A stretch of 64,000 bases of DNA from NCBI RefSeq assembly GCF_000023845.1, contig NC_013170.1:744001-808000 (forward strand). The letters are read 5' to 3'. The first letter of the stretch is position 1. Each line of letters opens with the position of its first letter. A model generated the notes under the pieces. It did not search any database and was not told the DNA's origin. It saw only the letters and a list, made by a program, of their open reading frames with translations. Positions 26,224-34,489 of the stretch are shown here, in pieces. Origin of the DNA: Cryptobacterium curtum DSM 15641. Its GTDB lineage: Bacteria; Actinomycetota; Coriobacteriia; Coriobacteriales; Eggerthellaceae. A program made the translations under genes and the position numbers.

Positions 26224-28224
26224 TTATAAATTCATTTCGAGATCGACCATCATAAGGTAGACACTTTCGTTGAGATTTTTGGCGCATTTTCGGTCGATTT
26301 CACCTGCTTCGAGCGCGTCTTGTATTTCATCAAGTTCAAAGCGATAAGCCATCCGCTCAACGGTTTCGATGCGGTCTGAAACCGACGTATATTGCGTGAT
26401 ACTTGGCCGACTCTGCTGCGTTGCTCGATATGCGTTTTGATACGTCAAAAGCACATTGGCAATCACTTCAGTGGGGTAGGAGTTCTCTTCCTTCTGCATT
26501 AAGGTATGCAAATAACGAATAGCTTCAGCCTGGCTGCGCGCCTGGACATCAAGGGCGGCGGCACCATCCTCACTCTGACGCACACGTTGACGGCCGGTTC
26601 TTAAATAGCTCACTATAAGCGAATACAAATGGTGAAGCCGATGGAGGTCAAAGGGGGACTCGTCGCGATGCATAAGATAGGTGCGCATCTTCGAAAGACG
26701 GCGCAAATAGCGATACGCCTGAAATTCTTCAACATCGCCGGCCTCAATAAGTTCAAAAAGATGACTTTGCTCGTGTTCAATAACATCGATACGCAGTGCG
26801 GTTGTTGATTCACTTTCAAGATCAGCTGCGTTTTGTATGCGCTCAATACGTCGGTTATAGGAATTGATTACCGCTGCGGTCGCTTGCATGCCGACTTCAC
26901 TGCGCGCCGCTGAAAGCCGTTCGATAACACGTCTGAGGATGTCAATACGTGCGTTTACTTCTTTTTCTGCTGCATTAGAGGTTTCGTCTTCGCCTTTCGG
27001 AGCAAGAAGAGGCAGAAGGAAATTGGCAATCAACAGGGTGCAAAGAATAACGCCTGAAGCCAAAAAGATAATGAGATGACGCTGAGGGAATCCACCGCCG
27101 TTACTGATGACATAGGGGATCGAAAAGATAATTGAAAGCGTGACGGCACCTTTAGGGCCACCGATAGTGGTAATAAGGGTTGAGCGCAGTCGTTCTTTTA
27201 GTGAGGGAACAAAGTAATTCATGACCGCTACCCATATAAAGCGCACGGCGATAAGAATAAAGGTGATCGCTAGTACGTATCCGATAACGGTCTGATTACC
27301 GATAGTTACATCATCCCAGGTGCTCTGAAAAGCATTAGGCAGTTCCATGCCGAGCATAGTGAATACGATGCCATTTAACCCAAATGAAAGCACCCCCCAT
27401 ACGCTACTGTTGACAATGCTTAGGCGCGAAGCGCTTGGACTGACTTCACGGTCTTCAACCGAGCTCATGATAAGACCAGCTGCCACCACGCTAATAATGC
27501 CACTTACTCCGAGTGCTTCGGATGCAACATAGATGACAAAGGGCAGCGAAACATCGAACATAACGTGAAACGTTGTTGAGTCGAGTCCGGCTTTGCGCAG
27601 TATGTCTTGGAGCCACTGCGCTATCCATCCGGCTGTTAGGCCGAAAATTAACCCACCCGTGAAAAGCACAACGAATGATCCAGCCGATTCTAAGACAGAA
27701 AATGTACCGGTTGTCGCCGCTGCTATAGCAAATTGAAACGCGACAACGCCTGTCGCATCATTGAGTAGCGATTCGCCTGATAATAGGGCACGTTCCGTGC
27801 GAGAAAGTTTCGCCACAGAAGAAAGTGAAGCAACTGCTACTGCGTCAGTTGGCCCAAGTGCTGCCCCCAAAGCGAGCGCGGCTGCCAGTGGGATAGAAGG
27901 CTCAAGTAAATTTACTGTAAAGCCAATGGCGAGCATGATGACAATCACAAGTCCGACGGCGAGAGAAAGAATTGCACGCCGATTTTTCCAGAGAGCAAGT
28001 TTGTCGGACTCTTTGGCATCATGAAACAGAAGCGGTGCGATAAACAGCACGAGAAAAAATTCTGGGTTCAGTGAAACATCAGCAGGATTCAGCGAAAGTA
28101 CTGCGATTACCAAGCCGAGCGTGATTTGAATAAGTGGAAGGGAAACCCGAGGGATAACGCGCTCGAGTACGGCTGATATAAGGACTGCAACGAAGAGCAG
28201 AATAATAAGCTCAAGAGTAGCCAT
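26224..28224 (-). CDS. CPA1-family Na+(K+)/H+ antiporter
   Basis: 666 residues. About twelve membrane helices occupy the first 400 residues. ALGPTDAVAVASL and LLSGESLLNDATGVVAFQ are the core ion-site motifs of the CPA1 (NhaP/NHE) family. The remaining 260 residues form a soluble, charged, helical cytoplasmic tail with heptad-like stretches, fitting a regulatory domain. It should exchange cytoplasmic cation for external protons, useful when ammonia from arginine breakdown raises pH. That link is inference. AGGAG precedes ATG 28224. Confidence 0.9.
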   Translation of the reverse strand: MATLELIILLFVAVLISAVLERVIPRVSLPLIQITLGLVIAVLSLNPADVSLNPEFFLVLFIAPLLFHDAKESDKLALWKNRRAILSLAVGLVIVIMLAIGFTVNLLEPSIPLAAALALGAALGPTDAVAVASLSSVAKLSRTERALLSGESLLNDATGVVAFQFAIAAATTGTFSVLESAGSFVVLFTGGLIFGLTAGWIAQWLQDILRKAGLDSTTFHVMFDVSLPFVIYVASEALGVSGIISVVAAGLIMSSVEDREVSPSASRLSIVNSSVWGVLSFGLNGIVFTMLGMELPNAFQSTWDDVTIGNQTVIGYVLAITFILIAVRFIWVAVMNYFVPSLKERLRSTLITTIGGPKGAVTLSIIFSIPYVISNGGGFPQRHLIIFLASGVILCTLLIANFLLPLLAPKGEDETSNAAEKEVNARIDILRRVIERLSAARSEVGMQATAAVINSYNRRIERIQNAADLESESTTALRIDVIEHEQSHLFELIEAGDVEEFQAYRYLRRLSKMRTYLMHRDESPFDLHRLHHLYSLIVSYLRTGRQRVRQSEDGAAALDVQARSQAEAIRYLHTLMQKEENSYPTEVIANVLLTYQNAYRATQQSRPSITQYTSVSDRIETVERMAYRFELDEIQDALEAGEIDRKCAKNLNESVYLMMVDLEMNL

Positions 28225-28554
28225 GGTGCTCCTGGTTGATCTATTACTGGATGGTCGTGCTTATTGTACGGTGAAATTGCAGGTTTTCTGCTCGCATAGC
28301 ACTGCCACAACAAGACATATAGGTGATAACAGGTTTTTTTGGATGACAGGTCGGTGATATTTGGTTGTCCGCGTCGGTGATATGGTGAGAGGTACAAACT
28401 TTGGATGCAGTGGTCAGCAGTATTTGTTTGGCAGTTCGTGCTCCGATGTCTAGCTGTGGCCCGAACTTCAGGAGAAAATACGAAGGGTCTAAGCGGGTGG
28501 AACTTTCCCTTGCACCGCATATGAGCCAACCGTATAATACTTGCTTGCGCCTAT
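28225..28554. promoter_or_regulatory. Gap between antiporter and tRNA genes: spaced direct repeats and a tRNA promoter
   Basis: GTCGGTGATAT occurs twice, at 28350-28360 and 28373-28383, 23 bp apart (about two helical turns). A related GGTGATA lies at 28322-28328. A near-consensus promoter for the tRNA cluster is TTGCAC (28510-28515), 17-nt spacer, TATAAT (28533-28538), 17 nt before tRNA-His. I see no gene here; the minus-strand frame across 28244-28645 runs through the tRNA and is not accepted. Confidence 0.7.
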
Positions 28555-28632
28555 GGTGGATGTAGTTCAGTTGGATAGAACGCCAGATTGTGGCTCTGGA
28601 GGTCGTGGGTTCAAGTCCCACTATCCACCCCA
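28555..28632 (+). tRNA. tRNA-His (anticodon GTG)
   Basis: The anticodon stem CCAGA/TCTGG encloses TTGTGGC, giving GTG. The extra 5' G (28555) faces C28629 at position 73, the normal identity element of tRNA-His, with CCA encoded at 28630-28632. The 7-bp acceptor stem contains one G-T pair. Confidence 0.95.
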
Positions 28633-28684
28633 GCGCATTTGACAAGACCTTATACAGGTTTCATAGCGTCGTTTTGCGACATTC

Positions 28685-28760
28685 GGACTGTTAGCTTAGT
28701 TGGTAGAGCAGGGGACTCTTAATCCCAAGGTCCGGGGTTCGAGTCCCCGACAGTCCACCA
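28685..28760 (+). tRNA. tRNA-Lys (anticodon CTT), copy 1
   Basis: 76 nt. Acceptor GGACTGT/ACAGTCC, loop CTCTTAA giving CTT, T arm CGGGGTTCGAGTCCCCG, CCA encoded. Identical to the next gene. Confidence 0.96.
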
Positions 28761-28764
28761 TTTC

Positions 28765-28840
28765 GGACTGTTAGCTTAGTTGGTAGAGCAGGGGACTCTT
28801 AATCCCAAGGTCCGGGGTTCGAGTCCCCGACAGTCCACCA
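28765..28840 (+). tRNA. tRNA-Lys (anticodon CTT), copy 2
   Basis: Identical 76-nt copy, offset by exactly 80 bp; the 3 bases before each copy (TTC) also match, so this is a recent tandem duplication. A terminator follows. Confidence 0.96.
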
Positions 28841-28848
28841 GTGAAGCC

Positions 28849-28876
28849 AAAAAGCCCCAGCAATGGGGCTTTTTTG
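28849..28876 (+). terminator. Intrinsic terminator of the tRNA-His/Lys/Lys cluster
   Basis: AAAAAGCCCC (28849-28858) pairs with GGGGCTTTTT (28865-28874), 6-nt loop and trailing T run. Strong, potentially bidirectional. Confidence 0.92.
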
Positions 28877-28935
28877 TTGTTGCGTTTCATAACCATAGTA
28901 CCTTTGCTTTCACCCATTTCCACTCTTCTTGCCCA

Positions 28936-28966
28936 TTGACAGAGGTATTAGCAGGTGAAATATGGT
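28936..28966 (+). promoter_or_regulatory. Promoter of the second SNF symporter
   Basis: A perfect TTGACA (28936-28941) with TATGGT (28961-28966) at a long 19-nt spacer, about 45 nt before the gene start. Confidence 0.5.
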
Positions 28967-29009
28967 AGCGTGTCTTGCATAATGTCTACGCAGGGAGGTT
29001 GCAAGAGGG

Positions 29010-30419
29010 ATGGAAGAAAAAGAACGCGAGCATTTTGCCTCGCGCCTCGGTTTTATCCTTGTGGCAGCGGGTTGTGCCATTGGTCTTGGTAATGTATGGC
29101 GTTTTCCGTATATTGCTGGCGAATACGGTGGCGCGGCATTTATTCTTATCTACCTTATATTCCTTGCAATTTTAGGCCTCCCCGTTATGGTGATGGAATT
29201 TGCCGTCGGACGTGCTAGCCAGAGTAGTACGGCTCGGTCGTTCCATATTTTGCCCGCACAGGGTAACTTTCAGTGGTTTTCGTGGTGGGGCTATATCGGC
29301 TCGATGGTCCTGCTTATGTTCTATACCACTGTTTGTGGTTGGATGTTTGCTTATATTTTCAAGTTGGGCTCTGGTGAGTTTGCGGCGGCGGAAAGTGAAG
29401 TTTCGCAAGCTGCCTTTGCTTCGATGATTGCTGATCCAGGACAGCTGGTATTTTGGATGCTTGTTTCCGTTGCTATTGGTGCTGTTGTATCGTTTATTGG
29501 TGTGCAAAAGGGCGTTGAGCGCGTGGCAAAATTCCTTATGGCGGGCTTGTTTATTATCTTAATAGCGCTCTGTATCCGTGCCGTCACACTGCCTGGTGCC
29601 GAAGGTGGTCTTGCGTTTTATCTCCAGCCCGACTTCAGTCATCTTTTTGCGGGCGATACCCTACCCGAAAAGTTCGCCACATTTGGTAATGCGCTGTATG
29701 CCGCTATGGGTCAGGCATTCTTTAGTTTGTCGGTTGGCATGGGCGGTATGGCTATCTTTGGATCGCGCATTGGCCGTGATCGCAGTCTGACAGGTGAAGC
29801 TCTTTCAGCAACGGTGCTCGATACACTGGTTGCTGTTTTGGCAGGGCTTATTATCTTTCCTGCCTGTTTTGCGTTCGGCGTGAGTCCTGAATCTGGTCCG
29901 TCGCTCGTGTTTGTGACACTGCCTATCGTGTTTGGTCAAATGCCCTTTGGCCAAATCTGGGGTGCACTGTTCTTTGTCTTTATGAGTTTTGCGGCTATTT
30001 CAACGGTTATTGCAGTATTTGAAACGCTTGTGACCTGGGTTGAAGACCGCTGGGGTTTTTCGCGCAAAAAAGCAGTGCTCATGAATGTCTGTATTCTTGC
30101 GGTTTTGAGCATCCCCTGTGCGCTGGGCTTCAACGTGTGGAGTGGCTTTGAGCTTCCGGGTATCGGTAATATCCAAGCCATCGAAGACTTCATTGTCTCG
30201 AACAACATTTTGCCACTCGGCGCCTTGATCTTGACGATCTTCTGCACGTGGAAAATTGGCTGGGGTTGGGATAACTTAATGGCCGAAGTTGATGCTGGTG
30301 AGGGTATTAAATTTCCCCGCTGGTTACGTCCTTGGTGTACTTACGGCATACCAGTGTTGATGGTGATTATCTTTATCATGGGGTACGCCCCTATGATTTC
30401 ATCGCTTTTTGCTGGTTAG
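29010..30419 (+). CDS. SNF-family sodium-dependent amino-acid symporter (second paralogue)
   Basis: 469 residues, closely similar throughout to the protein at 15155. It shares the TM1 signature AGCAIGLGNVWRFPYIAGEY, PVMVMEFAVGRASQSS, FFVFMSFAAISTVIAVFETL and the end segment LGFNVWSGFELPGIGNIQAI. It should import an amino acid with Na+. The N-terminus (MEEKEREHFASRLGF) is short, and AGGGAGG at 28992-28998 sets ATG 29010. It is monocistronic, with a two-component pair converging on it. The duplicate pair probably differs in substrate or regulation. Confidence 0.92.
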   Translation: MEEKEREHFASRLGFILVAAGCAIGLGNVWRFPYIAGEYGGAAFILIYLIFLAILGLPVMVMEFAVGRASQSSTARSFHILPAQGNFQWFSWWGYIGSMVLLMFYTTVCGWMFAYIFKLGSGEFAAAESEVSQAAFASMIADPGQLVFWMLVSVAIGAVVSFIGVQKGVERVAKFLMAGLFIILIALCIRAVTLPGAEGGLAFYLQPDFSHLFAGDTLPEKFATFGNALYAAMGQAFFSLSVGMGGMAIFGSRIGRDRSLTGEALSATVLDTLVAVLAGLIIFPACFAFGVSPESGPSLVFVTLPIVFGQMPFGQIWGALFFVFMSFAAISTVIAVFETLVTWVEDRWGFSRKKAVLMNVCILAVLSIPCALGFNVWSGFELPGIGNIQAIEDFIVSNNILPLGALILTIFCTWKIGWGWDNLMAEVDAGEGIKFPRWLRPWCTYGIPVLMVIIFIMGYAPMISSLFAG

Positions 30420-30560
30420 CGTGAATAGTGAAATATGTACTTTATTCGGTCAAAAATCACTAGATAATTGGACACCATATTTGGCTCAAGCATTGCAGCG
30501 ATTGCTGCTATTTGTACTTTGCTGGCTAGGTAAATACACGCCGTGCTAGGCTTGCTTCGC

Positions 30561-31208
30561 CTATAGGTCGAGCAAGTGATATTTAAGAGCAAGATGGACG
30601 AGTTCGGCACGTGAATTTACGCCAAGTTTTGCATATATTTTGCTGCGATGCGTTTCGACGGTTTTTACGGAAATAAATAGCTTGTCGGCGGCTTCTTTGT
30701 TTGTATACCCTTGTGCCAACAGAGAAAATATTTCGAATTCACGGCTTGATAGTTCATGATACGGGTTCTTTTCAGCCACACCAGACTGGCCATGAAGTTT
30801 TCCCGATAGTGCTTGCGCCATATTTGGTTCAATGTACGTTTCCCCAGTAGCTACTTTTCTAATTGCGCCAAGGAGCACTTCGGTTGAAGAATTTTTAAGC
30901 ACGTAGCCCGCTGCTCCGCCACGCAGAGTATAGAAGAGATAATCGGTTTCTTCGAACATGGTAAGAATAATGATCCGTGTGCTAGGGAAATCGCATGATA
31001 TTCGCTCGCAGGCAATCAGTCCGTTTTCGCCAGGCGGCATTGAAATATCAAGCAGTAGCACGTGTGGTTCAACCCGTGCAACAAGATCATAGGCTTCTTT
31101 GCCGTCGGCTGCTTCTCCAACAACGCGCATGTCGCATTGAGAATTGATAATAAAAGCAAATCCTTGTCGGACAACGGCATGGTCATCGGCAATAGCAACG
31201 TCGATCAT
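30561..31208 (-). CDS. NarL/LuxR-family response regulator
   Basis: 215 residues. The receiver domain (1-120) has the acidic pair Asp8-Asp9, phospho-acceptor Asp54 (LLLDISMP), the conserved Thr/Ser region ILTMFE and Lys in YVLKNSS. A LuxR-type helix-turn-helix (about 150-210) follows: ELSSREFEIFSLLAQGYTN then ISVKTVETHRSKIYAKLGV. It is co-transcribed with, and translationally coupled to, the histidine kinase (ATGA overlap at 31205-31208). It acts as a DNA-binding transcription regulator. Targets are unknown; the convergent SNF symporter is a neighbour but not shown to be one. Confidence 0.93.
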   Translation of the reverse strand: MIDVAIADDHAVVRQGFAFIINSQCDMRVVGEAADGKEAYDLVARVEPHVLLLDISMPPGENGLIACERISCDFPSTRIIILTMFEETDYLFYTLRGGAAGYVLKNSSTEVLLGAIRKVATGETYIEPNMAQALSGKLHGQSGVAEKNPYHELSSREFEIFSLLAQGYTNKEAADKLFISVKTVETHRSKIYAKLGVNSRAELVHLALKYHLLDL

Positions 31209-32419
31209 AGGCTGTCTGCTCCTTCCTGTGTCACAGCAGATTCTTCTTGTGTGACAGTGGGCGTAGGTATACGAAGCACGACTTGTGTACCTCGTTCATT
31301 TGAAGTGATATCGAGTGTTCCGTCAATGGAACGCGCACGTTCTTTCATGCCGGCAAGGCCACAACCATGTCCCCTGATGGGGGGATGAGCAACATCGAAA
31401 CCGCAGCCGGTATCAAGAATGTGAATCAAAAGATGTGTATTGTTCGTTGCGATATGCACACTAATATGATCGCTTTGCGAGTACTTACAGGCATTCAATA
31501 AGGCTTCTTGTGCAATACGATAGGCGTGCGTTTCGATGGTATGAGGAAAGCGCTGGCCGTTGGTTTCATCCACGACGTCTATCTGCGGTCCAAATGTTTT
31601 ACAGTACAGCTGCGCCTGAGCACGAAGCGCTGCCGATAAGCCGAGGTCATCAAGGGCAAGCGGGCGTAGTTCAACCGAAAGTTTATGGATGTCGTCCATA
31701 AGACAACGCAGCGTTGATTGTGCTTCGGTAAGTAAGGTATCAGTTGAGGGGTTGTTTTGCTTTAATTCAGCTTGTCGAATGAGCATCGAAACACTCAAGA
31801 GCTCCTGAGCGAGCCCATCATGTAACTCACGAGATATGCGCCGACGCTCGCTTTCCTGTGCTTGCTGTATAGCGACCTCGCCAGATGCAGGACGGTTTTT
31901 TTGGTCGGTGGTTGCCTGTTCATCTGGCCCTACGGTATGCGCACCGTTGAGGTTGATAAATTCGCTGCAGCGCACGGAAAAGTTGCAGAAACCATCTTCC
32001 AGTTCTTTAAACAGGCGTGCAAAAATATCTTTATGACTTGCGTCAGTGCTTCTGAATGCACACACTAAAACGCCGTGAACTGATTCACCTTCTATGCTGG
32101 CTTTTACCAAGGGAAGGGCGCAGAAGCTGCGCAAGTCTTCAGCAAATATAATGGGATAACTGGAATACTTTCGTGGATCAAGCTGGGCGTCAATATTGGT
32201 AAAAAGCATGGGCCGACCAGCTTTAAGTACGATACCGCCCACACCGTGACCTGGTGAAAGAACAATGCGACAATAGCGGTTACCTGAGGCGCCTGAAGCA
32301 TAAACCCAACGTAGGGGTGCCCCTACATGAGGGGCAAGACCGATAGTAGTGAAGTCGAAGCCAAATTCTGCACGCAGGGCGTCAACCGCCGTATCGTAGT
32401 CGAGAAAACGCCATTGCAT
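31205..32419 (-). CDS. Soluble GAF-domain sensor histidine kinase (HisKA_3 type)
   Basis: 404 residues with no membrane helix. A GAF-like sensory domain (about 1-150) is followed by a linker. The dimerisation/phospho-acceptor domain has QESERRRISRELHDGLAQEL with His200, and a GHKL ATPase domain follows (AYRIAQEALLNACKYS as N box, HILDTGCGFD, GHGCGLAGMKERA). This arrangement is the NarX/DegS-like partner of LuxR-type regulators. Lacking membrane segments, it should sense an internal signal, perhaps redox or a small ligand; five or so Cys are scattered in the GAF part. GGAGGTG sets ATG 32419. Confidence 0.9.
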   Translation of the reverse strand: MQWRFLDYDTAVDALRAEFGFDFTTIGLAPHVGAPLRWVYASGASGNRYCRIVLSPGHGVGGIVLKAGRPMLFTNIDAQLDPRKYSSYPIIFAEDLRSFCALPLVKASIEGESVHGVLVCAFRSTDASHKDIFARLFKELEDGFCNFSVRCSEFINLNGAHTVGPDEQATTDQKNRPASGEVAIQQAQESERRRISRELHDGLAQELLSVSMLIRQAELKQNNPSTDTLLTEAQSTLRCLMDDIHKLSVELRPLALDDLGLSAALRAQAQLYCKTFGPQIDVVDETNGQRFPHTIETHAYRIAQEALLNACKYSQSDHISVHIATNNTHLLIHILDTGCGFDVAHPPIRGHGCGLAGMKERARSIDGTLDITSNERGTQVVLRIPTPTVTQEESAVTQEGADSL

Positions 32420-32588
32420 GGACTTTGCACCTCCAACCGCCTTGTGTATAGGCCCATTATTTGATTATATGCGACCTCAGAGAGAGCATTAAGCCTCGGC
32501 ACATCTACAATACCTTTTCTGTCACATAGTCGCTATGTAGTTTTTCAGTCGGAGTGATGCAATACGCTAGAATAGCAGGCGCGCAAAC

Positions 32589-32663
32589 GGGCCTGTAGCT
32601 CAACGGTGGAGCAGGGGACTCATAATCCTTTGGTTGTCGGTTCGAATCCGGCCGGGCCCACCA
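32589..32663 (+). tRNA. tRNA with CAT anticodon (elongator Met or Ile2)
   Basis: 75 nt. Acceptor GGGCCTG/CGGGCCC with encoded ACCA; anticodon loop CTCATAA gives CAT. The acceptor pairs normally at position 1, so it is not an initiator. The loop and the following TTTGG resemble tRNA-Ile2 (lysidine-modified), but elongator Met cannot be excluded by eye. Confidence 0.9.
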
Positions 32664-32689
32664 CATTTCCTTATATGAAAGGGGGGCCC

Positions 32690-33130
32690 ATGCGCGGCTT
32701 CCTCAAAGAATTTAAAGAATTTGTATCACGTGGCAACGTGATGGATATGGCCGTTGGTATCATCATCGGTGCAGCTTTTACTGCTATCGTCACCTCGCTG
32801 GTAAGTGATGTGGTAATGCCAATAGTATCGCTAGCGATTGGTGGTGCTGATTTCTCTTCTCTGGCAGTTACCTTTGGTACTGGCGACAATGCAGCAACGC
32901 TTAATTACGGCAAATTTATCCAGGCAATCGTCAACTTTATTCTTGTTGCATTTGTTGTGTTTTGCCTTGTTAAAGCAATTGCTACGACAGAAGGCCATAT
33001 TGCATCTGCTAAGAAAGACTCTCAAGAGGAATCAGCTGTGCGTGAGTGTCCGTTCTGCAAGGAAGAGATTGCTGCTTCAGCTACGCGCTGCCCGCATTGC
33101 ACAAGTGAACTTCCTAATAAGGCGGCGTAA
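32690..33130 (+). CDS. mscL: Large-conductance mechanosensitive channel with C-terminal zinc ribbon
   Basis: 146 residues. MscL core: FLKEFKEFVSRGNVMDMAVG and IIIGAAFTAIVTSLVSDVVM form the N-terminal helix and TM1; TM2 is about residues 76-98. The channel opens under membrane tension to release solutes during osmotic downshock. After a short linker the protein ends in a zinc ribbon with two CxxC pairs (Cys120/123 and Cys134/137: ECPFCKEE, RCPHCTSEL) instead of the plain helical bundle of enterobacterial MscL. AAAGGGGGG sets ATG 32690. It starts 26 nt after the tRNA and may be co-transcribed with it. Confidence 0.95.
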   Translation: MRGFLKEFKEFVSRGNVMDMAVGIIIGAAFTAIVTSLVSDVVMPIVSLAIGGADFSSLAVTFGTGDNAATLNYGKFIQAIVNFILVAFVVFCLVKAIATTEGHIASAKKDSQEESAVRECPFCKEEIAASATRCPHCTSELPNKAA

Positions 33131-33220
33131 GTCTACCTGTATGGTTTAAAGAAAACTGTCGTTTGTTGTTCTGTCGGGGCTGTCATGTCCCTCAAAAGAC
33201 GATAGCGTATAAAAGATTCT

Positions 33221-33256
33221 ATAAAGAGGTGCTGATGAGGTTCAGCGCTTCTTTAT
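33221..33256. terminator. Stem-loop between convergent mscL and murI
   Basis: A 15-bp stem with two wobble pairs (33221-33235 / 33242-33256), 6-nt loop; the 3' arm ends CTTCTTTAT. A smaller GCACT/AGTGC hairpin lies at 33367-33380, next to the murI end. The rest of the 260-base gap shows nothing else. Confidence 0.65.
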
Positions 33257-33390
33257 ATGTTTAAGTAATTGGTCGCATCTCGCCTCCTCAGTGGAGCACA
33301 TACAGGTTTAGTGCAGATACCCATACGTCCGACAGATCGCTTGTCGTTTCATGCAGTAAGTCTATTGCACTAAGGAGTGCACATGTATAT

Positions 33391-34185
33391 TTATTGCTCA
33401 GTCGAAAGCGGAATACTAAAGAGGCGTTCGTAGAGCTTGAGCGTTTGCGTATCAGCGCTACTTGTTTCAAAGATAACGCGACCTGTTTGTGGGGTATTCA
33501 CAAGTAAATGTGTTTCGGAAAGCAAACGTCGTGTTTGTCGTGCACAGCCAGCCCCACCATCAAAAAGCGGCACTTCTGCTCCTAGTACCTGGTGAATCTG
33601 CCGTTTGAGGAAGGGATAGTGGGTGCAGCCGAGCACGACGCTGTCGACCTGCCCGCGATATGGGGCTAGTTTTTCTGCAAGATAGCTTCGTATAGCATCG
33701 CTATCGAGATCGCCTGTTTCTACGAGATCAGCAAGTCCCGGGCAGGGAAGGGCGATGATATGAGATTGGCTGCCCCATGTGTGAGCAAGCTGCTGGAATT
33801 TGTCAAGCTTTAAGGTAACAGTAGTTGCCATAACCAGTATGTTTTGATGCTGCGGGTTTATTGCGGCTGGTTTAAGAGCTGGTTCCATTCCAATAATGGG
33901 TAGGCCTGGATAGCATTCGCGCAGATGTTCTGCAGCAGCGCTTGTGGCGGTATTACAAGCGATAACGATAGCTTTAACGCCACGAGCGAGCATTGTTTCA
34001 ACGATATTTGCTGAAAGGCTGCGCACTTCGACAATCGTTTTATCACCGTACGGGGCATGGGCAGAATCGCCATAGTACAAAAAGTTTTCAGCGGGCAATT
34101 CGCGCACTAAATTGCGCAGGACACTGATGCCACCGACGCCCGAATCGAATACACCGACGTATCCACTCCATTGATTTACTTGCAA
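33391..34185 (-). CDS. murI: Glutamate racemase
   Basis: 264 residues. Makes D-glutamate for peptidoglycan. Both catalytic cysteines are present in VIACNTATSAAAE and VVLGCTHYPFL, and the N-terminal GVFDSGVGGISVLRNL carries the substrate Asp and Ser. NFLYYGDSAHAPYG is also typical. The start is TTG at 34185: GGGTGAG lies correctly upstream and no ATG or GTG exists before the conserved VFDSG. It runs convergent to mscL and divergent from the sialic-acid transporter genes. Confidence 0.96.
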   Translation of the reverse strand: MQVNQWSGYVGVFDSGVGGISVLRNLVRELPAENFLYYGDSAHAPYGDKTIVEVRSLSANIVETMLARGVKAIVIACNTATSAAAEHLRECYPGLPIIGMEPALKPAAINPQHQNILVMATTVTLKLDKFQQLAHTWGSQSHIIALPCPGLADLVETGDLDSDAIRSYLAEKLAPYRGQVDSVVLGCTHYPFLKRQIHQVLGAEVPLFDGGAGCARQTRRLLSETHLLVNTPQTGRVIFETSSADTQTLKLYERLFSIPLSTEQ

Positions 34186-34489
34186 TCTTGCTCACCCTTT
34201 CTCATAGAAAAGATAGTACCGCATTGCGAGAATTTGCATCATTATTCGAAATTCGTGTTGTTGTAGTGACACCATAGCTGATCCAAATACTTATAGGCGA
34301 GCGGTCGGTTTGCAGCGGTGAATGAATAAACATCTGTTCCACCCGCTCCCACTTTGCTTTATTGGGCATAAAACCTGCCGAAATAGCTTTACAGTACCTC
34401 TCATGATGGGGGAAAATATGTGAACGTATGTGAAGCAGTGTTACAGAGAACGTGCTTGCATGCGAGTGTCTTTACCGAGGAGGGAATAC
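34186..34489. other. 304-base divergent gap between murI and the transporter operon
   Basis: It should hold both promoters. On the minus strand TACTAT (34218-34213) could be the -10 box of murI. On the plus strand I find no convincing -35/-10 pair or palindrome. The frame that opens at 34430 is an unneeded extension of the binding-protein gene. Confidence 0.4.

Noticed and set aside
28244-28645. 133-codon minus-strand open frame
   Set aside because: It runs through the well-supported tRNA-His gene and a consensus promoter, with no ribosome site or recognisable domain.
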